A DNA stretch of 35,980 nt, from contig OMZJ01000032.1 in NCBI GenBank assembly GCA_900315495.1, positions 1-35,980 on the forward strand, in the 5' to 3' direction. The notes beneath the pieces are model-generated. The model did no database searches. It had not been told where the DNA came from and was given only the letters and a program-made list of their open reading frames with translations. Source of the stretch: an uncultured Lachnospiraceae bacterium. Its GTDB lineage: Bacteria; Bacillota; Clostridia; Lachnospirales; Lachnospiraceae. Below, piece after piece: positions 24,984-33,494 of this stretch. Made by a program: the position numbers and the translations under genes. Positions within the stretch are counted from its first letter, which is position 1. The number at the start of each line of letters is the position of its first letter.

Positions 24984-25754
24984 TTATCCGCCCGGGGTGT
25001 ACAGGGGAACCCGCTGCAGCTGCTCGGCGCGCTCCAGCCGGTCGTAGGAAATGCGCAGCAGGCTGTGATCCAGGTCGAGCACCAGAATGGCATGGCTGTT
25101 TTCCACGGCGGCATTTTCCACGAACAGGTCTTTCAGCACAGGATCTCTGCGCAGCTGCCATCCGCCATTGTTTTCAAAGAGGAGGACGGTCCCGTCGTCG
25201 CCGAAGAGAAAGAGAAAATCCGCATTGCCTGCGGCACAGTAGAAAGTGCAGGGCCAGCGGTCGGCGGAGAATCCCTCCGCCTCGGGGAGAACCGGTTCTT
25301 CCGGGGCGGTTTCCAGAAGGCGCGCCGCGATGGCCTGCTCCGCGGGGGTCAGGCCTGCCTCTGCGAGCTGTTCCGGACTGATCTCTCCGGCAAGGACGCC
25401 ACCATCCGTCCGGGCGGCGACCAGCGTCTCTTTCCGGACGCCGGGTTCCCGGCGGTTCAGAAAGAATCGCCGCGCCAGCGGCAGGGAAGCGGTTAGAAGT
25501 TCTTCCTCCTGCTTCCGGAGGAGGGCGGCCCGGCGCTGCAGTTCTTCGGGAAAGATTCCCTCTTTCAGGCAGGCGTCATACTGCCTGCGGAGTGCCCGGA
25601 CGCCGCTTTGGAAGGCAGAGAAATTCCCGGTTTCGCCCGGCTGGTGTCCGGGCACGTCACACGGAGCGGGGTTTCGGTCCGACTGGCATATCGCCGGAGA
25701 CACCGGTGGCATTTCGTCAGGGCGGGGCAGTCCTTCCTGTGGCTTGCGGCTCAT
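24984..25754 (-). CDS. Unrecognised middle protein of the MoxR/VWA operon
   Basis: I do not recognise this 256-aa protein. It has a Pro-rich N-terminus (~1-45), a helical charged middle (RALRRQYDACLKEG, LLRKQEEELL), and a beta-rich C-terminal half (FLFLFGDDGTVLLFENNGGW, AILVLDLDHSLLRI). No signal peptide or membrane segment is seen. Its ATG overlaps the stop of the ATPase gene by 4 nt (ATGA), so translation is coupled. The position between ATPase and VWA genes suggests an adaptor or substrate of that complex. A 162-nt gap separates it from the VWA gene. Confidence 0.75.
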   Translation of the reverse strand: MSRKPQEGLPRPDEMPPVSPAICQSDRNPAPCDVPGHQPGETGNFSAFQSGVRALRRQYDACLKEGIFPEELQRRAALLRKQEEELLTASLPLARRFFLNRREPGVRKETLVAARTDGGVLAGEISPEQLAEAGLTPAEQAIAARLLETAPEEPVLPEAEGFSADRWPCTFYCAAGNADFLFLFGDDGTVLLFENNGGWQLRRDPVLKDLFVENAAVENSHAILVLDLDHSLLRISYDRLERAEQLQRVPLYTPGG

Positions 25755-28006
25755 GACGGATCACGGCTTTCCCCGGCACTGCTGTCTCCCGCGACATCAT
25801 CGCCTTTTCTGGTACCGCTGCCATCTGGGCGATTGGCACTTTCCCCGGCACCGGTGCGATCTGCGGCACTGCCGCCTTTCACGACATCATCGCCTTCCGC
25901 AGTGATGCAATCCAGCAGTGCGGCGCTGTGTTCCAGCTCCCGTAGGGAGTCGCCCAGCGAGAGGGCGAGATCCAGGTTCCGGCCGGCGGCTTCGTCGATG
26001 AGAATCCGGTCGCCGAGGTCCGCGTCGATCTCTGTGCGCTTCGGCCCGTCCCCGAAGAGGAGTGCGATCACATCCTCGCGGGAGAGCGTCTGCATCGGCA
26101 GAATCCGGTGCCGGTACGGAGCGGTCCGGATGTCATCGTAGGTGAGCGGGGCGCTGCCCCGGGCGCGGGCTTCGACATGCCAGCCGCCGGATTCGGGGAA
26201 GAACCCGTACCGGGCGGCAAGGGCGAGCAGTAAATTCCGGTCGTCGGCGTTGGTCACGGAGGAGAGAAAACCGTCCCAGAGTGCCATGGAAAGGTCTTCA
26301 TCCTCGCCGTAGTTCCAGCGGTCCAGCACGTGGATCAGGCCGCGGATGGAGAGCACTGCCTCACTGAGCACGGGGGAATCTGTGCCGGTACCGTTGTCCG
26401 GATTTCCCGGGATCTCCGTGCGACCCTCAAAGATGTCCTGCGAAACCCGGGCCATCTGTGCGAGGTGCCAGAGGGCGGGGATGGTCTGCGCCGGATCCGG
26501 GAGGGAGAGGGTGCCGTCGGCATTGCACAGGTGCCCGAGAAGCAGGCGGAAGAGTTCGTTCTGCGAAGGATCGGCGTCCCGGTTCAGATCGCCGCTCTCC
26601 GTCTGGGGAACATAGTTGTAGACGACGGTGGTAAAGCGGGACTGGAAGGCCGGATTGAGCGTGTTGGTTCCCTCGTAGGACACGGTCCCGGTGGAGAGGT
26701 TTCCGGTTCCGATCAGGCAGAAGCCGGGATGGATGGTCAGGGATCCGATGCCGGTGATATAGGCCGTTTGCCCCGCGTGGTGCTGCAGGATGTCGTTGAG
26801 GGCGATCAGGTTGGCCATGGCGATGGTGTTGATCTCGTCGATGATGACAGGTTTTCCCTCTTTCAGGGCCTTGAGGACTTCTTTTTCGATCTTTTCCACG
26901 GTCGTGCCGTAGCCGCTGTTCTCGGCGATATACATGCCGGAGAAGGTTTTCCAGCCGGCGAGCATCAGCTCCAGCCGCTGGTCCTGCGTCATGTCCGCCA
27001 TGATGGATTCGTTCTGGCGGATGAAGTCCATGAAGCCGTGGATGAGCTGCTCCAGCTGCGCTTCGTTGGATTCCCGGCCCTCGGAATGGGAGAGTTTGAG
27101 CGTCTTCTCAAAGAACATATCCTCCGCGGTCAGGTTGTGGGAACCGGCGATGAAATACGGATGGAGGTCGGCGCGGTCCACCTCGGCCTTGACCTCGGGA
27201 TAAATCGTGCAGAATTTTTTGAAAGTCTCCGGGGTATCCGGAAGATCCGGAAACCTGAAAAGATCAGAATATTCCGGAGAATCAGCGGATTTCGCGGTGC
27301 TGCCGGCCGCTGATTTTACTGTCTGTGCTGCCGGATCGGACGAAGAAGATTTCCGAAGGCCGCCGCATTCGGAATACATCCTTTTGGTCAGCTGCTCCCA
27401 GAGCAGGTTCTCCCGCATGTAGTCGACGGCGCATTCGATGGCAAGCTGGGTTTTGCCGGAGCCCAGATGGCCCACGAGGTAGACAGGGATGCCAGCATTC
27501 AGGGAATCCGCGATCTGCTTCTTTGCGCGGAGAAGGTAGGGCACACCGACCAGACGGCCGGCGCGCTCTTCGGCAAGGTCTTCTGCCAGATCGGTTTCCC
27601 GACAGACACAGAAAAAGTCGGGGTCGGAGGCACACAGGGCTTCCTTTTTCTGCCGGAGGGCGGCGAGCCGGGCGGCATGCTTCCGGGACTGCGGGGTGCT
27701 GCGCTTCTCACCGTTAACGGAGAGCGCGCGGCTTTTCTGCTGCGCGGCGGCAAGAAGCCAGGCCTCGTATGCCTCTTCGAGCTCGATCTGCCGCAGCGTA
27801 TCGCGGGCGGCTGCCCGCTTTCCGGCAATATACCGGCCGTAGGCGGCGAGCACGGGATCGTCCGTATCGGAAGCGCTCCCCGATGACTCCAAAGATGCCT
27901 GGCCCGGCGGTTTCTGGGCCGCCTGGCAGCTGCCGGAAAATGCCGTCTGCGCCTTCGCGCGCAGGTCGTCCCGCCGCTCCTTTTCCAGTTCGGACAGTTT
28001 TCGCAT
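25751..28006 (-). CDS. MoxR-like AAA+ ATPase
   Basis: A 751-aa AAA+ ATPase. A charged helical N-terminal region (~1-160) precedes Walker A GHLGSGKT (179-186), Walker B PVIIDEIN (386-393), a sensor 1 GTGN (433-436) and a candidate arginine finger in QSRF (Arg457). An insert of about 170 residues separates Walker A and B, longer than in typical MoxR proteins of ~300-500 aa. The C-terminal 48 residues (704-751) are low-complexity with an internal duplication around GDDV. AAAGGAA lies upstream of the ATG. It is the first gene of the operon with the orphan protein and the VWA protein; together they probably form a chaperone-like remodelling machine. Confidence 0.9.
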   Translation of the reverse strand: MRKLSELEKERRDDLRAKAQTAFSGSCQAAQKPPGQASLESSGSASDTDDPVLAAYGRYIAGKRAAARDTLRQIELEEAYEAWLLAAAQQKSRALSVNGEKRSTPQSRKHAARLAALRQKKEALCASDPDFFCVCRETDLAEDLAEERAGRLVGVPYLLRAKKQIADSLNAGIPVYLVGHLGSGKTQLAIECAVDYMRENLLWEQLTKRMYSECGGLRKSSSSDPAAQTVKSAAGSTAKSADSPEYSDLFRFPDLPDTPETFKKFCTIYPEVKAEVDRADLHPYFIAGSHNLTAEDMFFEKTLKLSHSEGRESNEAQLEQLIHGFMDFIRQNESIMADMTQDQRLELMLAGWKTFSGMYIAENSGYGTTVEKIEKEVLKALKEGKPVIIDEINTIAMANLIALNDILQHHAGQTAYITGIGSLTIHPGFCLIGTGNLSTGTVSYEGTNTLNPAFQSRFTTVVYNYVPQTESGDLNRDADPSQNELFRLLLGHLCNADGTLSLPDPAQTIPALWHLAQMARVSQDIFEGRTEIPGNPDNGTGTDSPVLSEAVLSIRGLIHVLDRWNYGEDEDLSMALWDGFLSSVTNADDRNLLLALAARYGFFPESGGWHVEARARGSAPLTYDDIRTAPYRHRILPMQTLSREDVIALLFGDGPKRTEIDADLGDRILIDEAAGRNLDLALSLGDSLRELEHSAALLDCITAEGDDVVKGGSAADRTGAGESANRPDGSGTRKGDDVAGDSSAGESRDPS

Positions 28007-28071
28007 GACTGGGGTTCCTTTCTAACTTCTGACACAGATCCGCGGTGCGGATGCGGAATCAGATAAAGGGA

Positions 28072-28097
28072 TGCCGGCATCCTTGCGGGTGCCGGCA
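28072..28097 (-). terminator. Terminator-like hairpin after oleate hydratase
   Basis: An 11-bp stem TGCCGGCATCC/GGGTGCCGGCA (one G-U) with loop TTGC. On the minus strand it is followed by TCCCTTTATCTG. It separates the oleate hydratase gene from the ATPase operon and would limit read-through. Confidence 0.5.
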
Positions 28098-28195
28098 CGA
28101 ATGCTGTTGCTGCTTTGACGCTTCAGATCCGGGGATCCGGCCGGAGAAGCAGCCGTCCGGAAAGACAATCCGCCGGCTGTTCCATTCGGCTCGCC

Positions 28196-29998
28196 TCAGA
28201 TGATATTGTACTCCTTCAGAAGAAGCTCGATATCGGTTCCCTTGATCTTCTTTTCCAACTGATGGCGGACGATCATCGGAAGCTTGATTTCGGGCTTTTC
28301 GCCGTCCAGCAGGTAGTGTGCGCCGTTGAGCAGGTAGCGGACGTCATAGCGGCTGGCAAAGACTTCGGGGACGGCGCGCTCGACGCCGGCGAGAATGTAC
28401 ACGGCTTCCATGGCGGTGCGGCCGGAGTACTCCGTGGTGAATACGGTGTCGCGGCCCGGTTCATCCAGCGTTTCAGCAAACTGGCCGAGGAAGGCAAAGT
28501 TGACGCCGTCCTTCGGAACGACATAGGGGCGGTCGCCGAAGGCGCGCGGCATGAACATCGAGGTGATGAACGGCATCATCGCCGGCACGGCGTGGGTGGT
28601 GTCCGCCAGCTCGTCGATCAGTTCCAGCGGTGCGCCGATGTGGTACAGCCATTCCTTCGTGATTTCGCGGCCGGTGCACTGGCTCATGGGCTTCTTGATG
28701 TAATTGCCCGGGACATCGGGGAACAGGCCGTAGACCCAGACCTCAATGTCCTTTTCCGGCTGCCCGTAGTACTGCTCCTGGCGGTTGATGGTCCAGCTCA
28801 TCAGCCAGTCGCTGTCCTTGGCGGTGACAATGCCGCCGGTGACGATATGCCCGCCGTAGGGCGTGCGCTGGGTGATGTCCATGATCAGCTTGATGATGCG
28901 GGGATCCGAGACGGTGATGGTGCAGGACTCCCACTTCGACTTGTCGGGATCGCTGCAGAATTTCTCCGGGTGGCCGAATTCCGGCGACTGGGCCGCGATG
29001 TTCTTCCACATCTCCCAGCAGCCGCCGAGCTTCGGATCCCAGGCCGGCGCCTTGTCCGTGCTGCCGTAGGTGGAGCTCTCGGTCATGGAGCCGTTGGTGA
29101 TGAAGCAGAGGTCGTTGTCGGTCAGCGGGATGGAGACGTCATTTCCGTCCGCATCGTGGGCGACGATCTTTCTCGCGGCCTTCTTGTGCTCGGTGATTTC
29201 GAATTCAACGTTGGTGACGGTGACGCCGTAGCGGAAGTTCGCCCCGTGTGCCTTGAGGTAGTTGACCATCGGCGTGACGAAGTCGGTGTACTGGTCTCTG
29301 CGGCAGAACTGCAGGGCGGAGAGGTCCGCCAGACCGCCGACGTGGTGGATGAAGCGGTTCATGTACAGCTTCATCTCCAGGGCGGAGTGCCAGTTTTCAA
29401 AGGCGAACATGGTGCGCCAGTAGCACCAGAAGTCGCTGTTGAGCAGGTCGTCGGAGAAGATTTCCTCGATGGACTTGTCCTGCAGGGACTCATCGCTCAT
29501 CATCAGGAAATTGGCTAGCTCCATGGCGTTCTTCTGCCCCAGGTTGAACTTTCCGTTGTCATAGCGCTTGCCGCGGTTGGTGGTAATGCGGCACTTGGAG
29601 AAGTTGGGGTCGTCCTTGTTGATGTAGTACAGATGGTCCAGGACGGAGACATTCGGATCCTCCAGGGACGGGATGGAGTGGAAGAGATCCCACAGCACCT
29701 CGAAGTGGTGGCCCATTTCCCGTCCGCCTCTGGCAACATAGCCGATGTTTTCCATGACTTTTCCGTCAAGGCAGCCGCCGGGAAGGGGAAGCTGTTCCAG
29801 GAAGGTGATTTTCGAGCCCTCCATGTGGGCGTCGCGGACCAGGAAGCATCCGGCCGCCAGGGATGCCAGACCGGTGCCGATCAGGTAGGCGCTCTTGTTC
29901 TCGATCCCTTTCGGTTTTCTGGTGTGAATCAGGGCATCATAATCGCCGTTGAAAAAAGTCAGCCGCGGATCCTTGGACTTAATGTGAAAATCAGACAT
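28196..29998 (-). CDS. ohyA: Oleate hydratase (myosin-cross-reactive antigen family)
   Basis: A 600-aa FAD-dependent hydratase that adds water to the cis-9 double bond of oleate and similar unsaturated fatty acids, giving 10-hydroxy products and detoxifying them. The FAD-binding motif is GTGLASLAAG (41-50), followed by ITFLEQLPLPGGCLDG and the conserved active-site loop GGREMGHHFE with Glu94. The length matches the family. I chose the second ATG because AAGGAGG overlaps the first one (30013) and sits 5 nt before the second. It is cytoplasmic or membrane-associated. An operator-like palindrome covers the likely start of its transcript. Confidence 0.97.
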   Translation of the reverse strand: MSDFHIKSKDPRLTFFNGDYDALIHTRKPKGIENKSAYLIGTGLASLAAGCFLVRDAHMEGSKITFLEQLPLPGGCLDGKVMENIGYVARGGREMGHHFEVLWDLFHSIPSLEDPNVSVLDHLYYINKDDPNFSKCRITTNRGKRYDNGKFNLGQKNAMELANFLMMSDESLQDKSIEEIFSDDLLNSDFWCYWRTMFAFENWHSALEMKLYMNRFIHHVGGLADLSALQFCRRDQYTDFVTPMVNYLKAHGANFRYGVTVTNVEFEITEHKKAARKIVAHDADGNDVSIPLTDNDLCFITNGSMTESSTYGSTDKAPAWDPKLGGCWEMWKNIAAQSPEFGHPEKFCSDPDKSKWESCTITVSDPRIIKLIMDITQRTPYGGHIVTGGIVTAKDSDWLMSWTINRQEQYYGQPEKDIEVWVYGLFPDVPGNYIKKPMSQCTGREITKEWLYHIGAPLELIDELADTTHAVPAMMPFITSMFMPRAFGDRPYVVPKDGVNFAFLGQFAETLDEPGRDTVFTTEYSGRTAMEAVYILAGVERAVPEVFASRYDVRYLLNGAHYLLDGEKPEIKLPMIVRHQLEKKIKGTDIELLLKEYNII

Positions 29999-30131
29999 AG
30001 GTTCCTCCTTCATTTATTTTCGTTTCGCCGCTCCGGATTGCCCCGGAAGATCTGCCGCGGATGATTTATTCCGTGGATCCGGTCCGCACCGGAATGCGGG
30101 CGTGTGTTCGCAGAATTTGGTGCGTACAATA

Positions 30132-30150
30132 AAATGACTAAAAGTCATTT
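30132..30150. promoter_or_regulatory. Operator-like palindrome for oleate hydratase
   Basis: AAATGACT and AGTCATTT are perfect inverted 8-mers separated by AAA. The site lies directly downstream of the -10 box on the minus strand, about +2 to +20 of the transcript, where a repressor would block initiation. A TetR- or MarR-type fatty-acid sensor is my inference; none is encoded in the window. Confidence 0.6.
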
Positions 30151-30158
30151 CCGCTGTC

Positions 30159-30187
30159 AGTATAGGCGGAAGGCGGGAATTGGTCAA
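30159..30187 (-). promoter_or_regulatory. Promoter of oleate hydratase
   Basis: Reading the minus strand, TTGACC (30187-30182), a 17-bp spacer and TATACT (30164-30159). The leader to the start codon is about 155 nt. The region 29999-30390 holds this promoter, the palindrome and the purF terminator and no supported gene. Confidence 0.75.
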
Positions 30188-30311
30188 GGACAAAACCAGA
30201 ATTTAGAAAAAATTTAGAAGTCGGGGGAAAATGGGGAGACTGCGAGTTGATCGGAAGAATGGGATGCCGCCGGCCTGATGAATAACAGGGATGGAGACAG
30301 AATAAAATAAA

Positions 30312-30339
30312 AATCCGGCGGCCCGAAGGCTGCCGGATT
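30312..30339 (-). terminator. Rho-independent terminator of purF
   Basis: A 12-bp stem (AATCCGGCAGCC/GGCCGCCGGATT on the minus strand, one G-U) with a TTCG loop, followed by TTTATTTTATTC. A textbook intrinsic terminator about 50 bp after the purF stop. Confidence 0.92.
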
Positions 30340-30390
30340 GGAAAATGGCAGAATTGGGAAATTTCCGGATGTCTGCTTCCGCAGGCGGTC

Positions 30391-31812
30391 TCAGGATTCC
30401 AGCGCGCCGCTGATGTCGTGGTCCGGGACTTCCATCGGATACTCGCCGGAGAAGCAGGCGGTGCAGATGGGGAGGCCGTCCACAATCTCGGACAGGCCGT
30501 CGATCGACATATAGCCGAGGCTGTCTGCCCCGATGGCGTCGCGGATTTCCTCGACGGAATGCGAGTGGGCGATCAGTGAGCCGGACGCGGGGACATCGGT
30601 GCCGAAATAGCAGGGGTAGAGGAAGGGCGGCGAGGAGATGCGGACATGCACCTCGCGGGCGCCGGCGTTTTTGAGGTCGCGGATCAGGTTTTTGATGGTT
30701 GTGCCGCGCACGATCGAGTCGTCCACCAGCACGATCCGCTTGCCAGCTACCGCCGTGGGGATGACGTTGAGCTTCATTTTGACGCCACTCTCGCGCTCTT
30801 TCTGCGTTGGCTTGATGAAGGTCCGGCCGACGTAGCTGTTCTTGTGGAAGGCGAAGCCGAACGGAATACCGGATTCCAGTGCATAGCCGTAGGCGGAAGC
30901 CAGTCCGGAATCGGGAACGCCGGCCACCAGATCGGCATCCGTTGGGAAGTGGCTGGCCAGGTATCGGCCGCTCTTGACCCGGACGTCGTATACGCTGTGG
31001 GAATCGATGGTGGAGTCCAGCCGGGCAAAGTAGATATATTCGAAGACACAGTGGGCCAGCCGGGTGCCCTGCGCGAAGTGGGTGCTCTTCAGGCTTCCGT
31101 CCTTCATGACGGAGACAATCTCACCGGGTTCCACATCCCGCACGAAGGTGCCGCCGACGGAGGTGATGGCACAGCTCTCCGAGGCAAAAATCCACGTGTT
31201 TTCTTTTCTTCCAATACAGAGAGGGCGCAGGCCGTGGGGATCGCGCACGCCGATCAGTTTCCGGGGACTGGCCACGACCAGCGCATAGGCGCCGCGGATC
31301 CGGCTGCAGGCCCGTGCGACCGCGTCTTCCGCGGAGGCGCTGACGATGCGCTCCCGGGCGATCAGGTAGGCGATCACTTCCGAATCAATGGTGGTGGTAA
31401 AGAGGGCACCGCTCTCCTCCAGCTCCTGCCGCAGCTCCGCCGCGTTGACCAGGTTGCCGTTGTGCGCCAGACACAGAGAGCCCTTGTAATACTTGAGGAC
31501 AAGCGGCTGGGTGTTCTCGCGGACGGTGGCGCCAGTGGTGGAGTACCGCACATGGCCGATGCCCAGATTGCCGTGCAGACATTCCAGCGTCTCTTTCTGA
31601 AAAACCTCCTGCACAAGCCCCAGATCTTTTTCACAGCTCACTCTGCCGCGGGGACCGAACGTGTCCGTCACCGCGATGCCGCAGGATTCCTGCCCCCGGT
31701 GCTGCAGGGAGCTGATGCCGTAATAGAGATCCGTGACGACATCTCCGCCGGTATAATTGTACATGCCGAAAACGCCGCATTCCTCATGTACGCCAGATCC
31801 AGATGGATTCAT
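30391..31812 (-). CDS. purF: Amidophosphoribosyltransferase (PurF)
   Basis: A 473-aa enzyme for the first committed step of purine synthesis: PRPP plus glutamine gives phosphoribosylamine, glutamate and pyrophosphate. An 11-residue propeptide precedes the catalytic Cys12 in EECGVFG. The PRPP loop is VLVDDSIVRGTT with Asp364-Asp365. Cysteines in RLAHCVFEY, LYPCYFGTD and CTACFSG match the [4Fe-4S] ligands of the Bacillus-type enzyme. The start at 31812 has GAGGAGG upstream; a longer frame to 31902 runs through the promoter. It stands alone rather than in a pur operon. Confidence 0.98.
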   Translation of the reverse strand: MNPSGSGVHEECGVFGMYNYTGGDVVTDLYYGISSLQHRGQESCGIAVTDTFGPRGRVSCEKDLGLVQEVFQKETLECLHGNLGIGHVRYSTTGATVRENTQPLVLKYYKGSLCLAHNGNLVNAAELRQELEESGALFTTTIDSEVIAYLIARERIVSASAEDAVARACSRIRGAYALVVASPRKLIGVRDPHGLRPLCIGRKENTWIFASESCAITSVGGTFVRDVEPGEIVSVMKDGSLKSTHFAQGTRLAHCVFEYIYFARLDSTIDSHSVYDVRVKSGRYLASHFPTDADLVAGVPDSGLASAYGYALESGIPFGFAFHKNSYVGRTFIKPTQKERESGVKMKLNVIPTAVAGKRIVLVDDSIVRGTTIKNLIRDLKNAGAREVHVRISSPPFLYPCYFGTDVPASGSLIAHSHSVEEIRDAIGADSLGYMSIDGLSEIVDGLPICTACFSGEYPMEVPDHDISGALES

Positions 31813-31846
31813 CCGTTTCCTCCTCTGTGTTCGAAATAACGCAATC

Positions 31847-31875
31847 AGTATATCTGCGATGGCGGGGACGGTCAA
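31847..31875 (-). promoter_or_regulatory. Promoter of purF
   Basis: On the minus strand TTGACC (31875-31870), 17 bp, TATACT (31852-31847), giving a leader of about 30 nt to the start codon. The two hexamers and the spacing are identical to those of the oleate hydratase promoter. There is no room for a purine riboswitch between it and the gene. Confidence 0.8.
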
Positions 31876-31929
31876 GAAAAAACAGGAAGAAACTGCTCGC
31901 ACGGTGTCTGCGCAAAACGGAGAGCCTTC

Positions 31930-31958
31930 TTGACAGAAATATTCAGAAATGATAAAAT
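31930..31958 (+). promoter_or_regulatory. Strong promoter for the secreted-protein gene
   Basis: A consensus TTGACA (31930-31935), a 17-bp spacer and TAAAAT (31953-31958), divergent from purF. It drives a transcript whose leader before the secreted-protein gene is about 460 nt. Confidence 0.85.
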
Positions 31959-32095
31959 ATAGACGTAATCAACAAACGCTTCCAGAATATTCCGAATATT
32001 AAAAGATCAAATGAGGTGAATAACCGCGCCGGACCGCAGACTGGCACGGCGGCGGATGACAATCCCGATTTTAAACGGAAATCAGAAGGAAGGGA

Positions 32096-32326
32096 ATGGC
32101 GGGAAGATCGGGGAAAGACAAAAAGAAATCAGGTAAGAAGACGAAAGATAAGCAGAAAAGAAAGGAGGATCGGACAGCCGCCATATTGTCCAGACTGACT
32201 GGAAGCACACCGCTTGCAGCCGGCAGGAAGTCCTCACATCGGGGCGGAGCCCCGCAGGAATCGGGAACCTGCCGCCGTATCCGGGGGAGAAAAGCAACCC
32301 TTCCAGGCGGATACAGCCCGCACTGA
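32096..32326 (+). CDS. Possible small lysine/arginine-rich protein in the leader
   Basis: A 76-aa frame beginning MAGRSGKDKKKSGKKTKDK, very basic, preceded by AGGAAGGGA. It lies between the strong promoter and the secreted-protein gene. The second half overlaps predicted RNA helices and has no recognisable domain, so it may instead be untranslated leader. I keep it only because of the good ribosome binding site. Confidence 0.25.
   Translation: MAGRSGKDKKKSGKKTKDKQKRKEDRTAAILSRLTGSTPLAAGRKSSHRGGAPQESGTCRRIRGRKATLPGGYSPH
32222..32314 (+). other. Structured leader RNA with competing helices
   Basis: GGCAGG (32222-32227) can pair with CCTGCC (32268-32273), enclosing a CGGGGC/GCCCCG hairpin (32240-32254). 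GCAGG at 32254-32258 can pair with the same CCTGC. Further on, GTATCCG (32277-32283) pairs with CGGATAC (32308-32314), and GGATACAGCC recurs at 32309 and 32347. This is more structure than expected for a plain leader, but no known riboswitch class is matched. Confidence 0.4.
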
Positions 32327-32428
32327 CTACCAGGAAAATCCGGGGTGGATACAGCCGTCCGGGACTTTGACATGTCCGGGGCGGATGCGGGAACAATACC
32401 AGAGTGTTTCATGAAAAAGGGGGAAAAA

Positions 32429-33364
32429 ATGAAAAAGTGGACAGCAGTTCTGGCAGCCATCGCACTGATGCTGCCGCAGACCGCCATGGGAGCGGTGTGG
32501 AAGGATGAGGCATCTGCAGCCGACGAAACCGCGATGGAAGTGATTTCGGAGGAGGCATCCGAGGAGGCGTCGGAGGAAGAGGGCGACGGGGCCTTTGCCG
32601 GTGAGCAGACCGTCGTTGACAATGACGCGTGCAAGATCGTTGTAACCGGACTGGACCCGGAGGGGCTCTGGGGATATGACGTGGATGTCTACCTGGAGAA
32701 CAAGTCCGAGGACGTGAAATATACGTACACGCTGGAGTATGCGGCCGTCAATGGGCTGGAGATGATGACGTTCATGTCAGAGGAAGTCGCCGCCGGCAAG
32801 AAGGCCAATTCCAACTTCACCCTGGACACGGATGATCTGGAGGAGGCTGGCCTTACCGTCGATGATGTGACGGATATCACGCTGAATTTCCGCGTATATG
32901 ACAGCGATGACTGGTCGGCGGACGATGCGGCCAATGAGACTGTGCATATCTATCCGAACGGAAAATCGGAAGCAGTGAAGTACGAGCGGGAGCCGCAGGA
33001 CACCGACATCGTGCTGATGGACACGGGTGATTTTTCCGTAACCGTCACCCGCTGCTATGTGGATGACATCTGGGGATACACCGCCGAGCTGTATCTGGTC
33101 AACAACACGGATCAGGAAGTGCTCTTCAATGCCGAGAATGTCTCGGTAAACGGCTTTATGATTGACCCTTACTGGGCAACGACGGCCCATCCGGGATGCT
33201 GCATCTACTCCACGATGAGCTGGGACAGCGATGACTTCGAGAGCAACGGTATCACGGACGTCGAGGAAATCGAGCTTGAACTGAGCGTCATGAACAGCAG
33301 TACCTGGGATGACCTCTATCAGAATACGTTGACTTTTGAACCCGCTCCTCTGGCGGAAGGCTGA
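32429..33364 (+). CDS. Secreted protein with two related beta-type domains
   Basis: A 311-aa protein I do not recognise. A signal peptide (MKKWTAVLAAIALMLP, then TAMGA) precedes an acidic Glu-rich linker (~36-53). Two similar domains follow, ~61-180 and ~192-305, aligned by LWGYDVDVYLENK with IWGYTAELYLVNN, VNGL with VNGF, and DTDDLEEAGLTVDDVTDI with DSDDFESNGITDVEEI. They look like exported immunoglobulin- or jelly-roll-like sandwiches. There is no lipobox or LPxTG anchor, so it is probably released. AAAGGGGG precedes the chosen ATG. It is expressed from a strong promoter and ends before a strong terminator, so it is a single-gene unit. Confidence 0.82.
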   Translation: MKKWTAVLAAIALMLPQTAMGAVWKDEASAADETAMEVISEEASEEASEEEGDGAFAGEQTVVDNDACKIVVTGLDPEGLWGYDVDVYLENKSEDVKYTYTLEYAAVNGLEMMTFMSEEVAAGKKANSNFTLDTDDLEEAGLTVDDVTDITLNFRVYDSDDWSADDAANETVHIYPNGKSEAVKYEREPQDTDIVLMDTGDFSVTVTRCYVDDIWGYTAELYLVNNTDQEVLFNAENVSVNGFMIDPYWATTAHPGCCIYSTMSWDSDDFESNGITDVEEIELELSVMNSSTWDDLYQNTLTFEPAPLAEG

Positions 33365-33494
33365 CAGGCCCTGTACGCCGCGGGTCAGACGGTCCCTGAT
33401 GGAGAGGCCTCGAGCGGTGATGCAGAGGCGGATGTTCCGGAATGAAAAATCAGGTGCAGGAAGCGGTGAATCCCCGGTGTGCGCTGCAAAGAAA

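Noticed and set aside
28115..29518. 467-aa open frame antisense to oleate hydratase
   Set aside because: Shadow of a highly conserved gene, with no domain or ribosome binding site of its own.
30646..31839. 397-aa open frame antisense to purF
   Set aside because: Shadow of purF; it runs across the purF start and promoter.
32222..32280. Cobalamin riboswitch-like fragment (GAACCTGCC)
   Set aside because: The conserved CCACTG core and the B12-box context are missing; only the end stem resembles the class.
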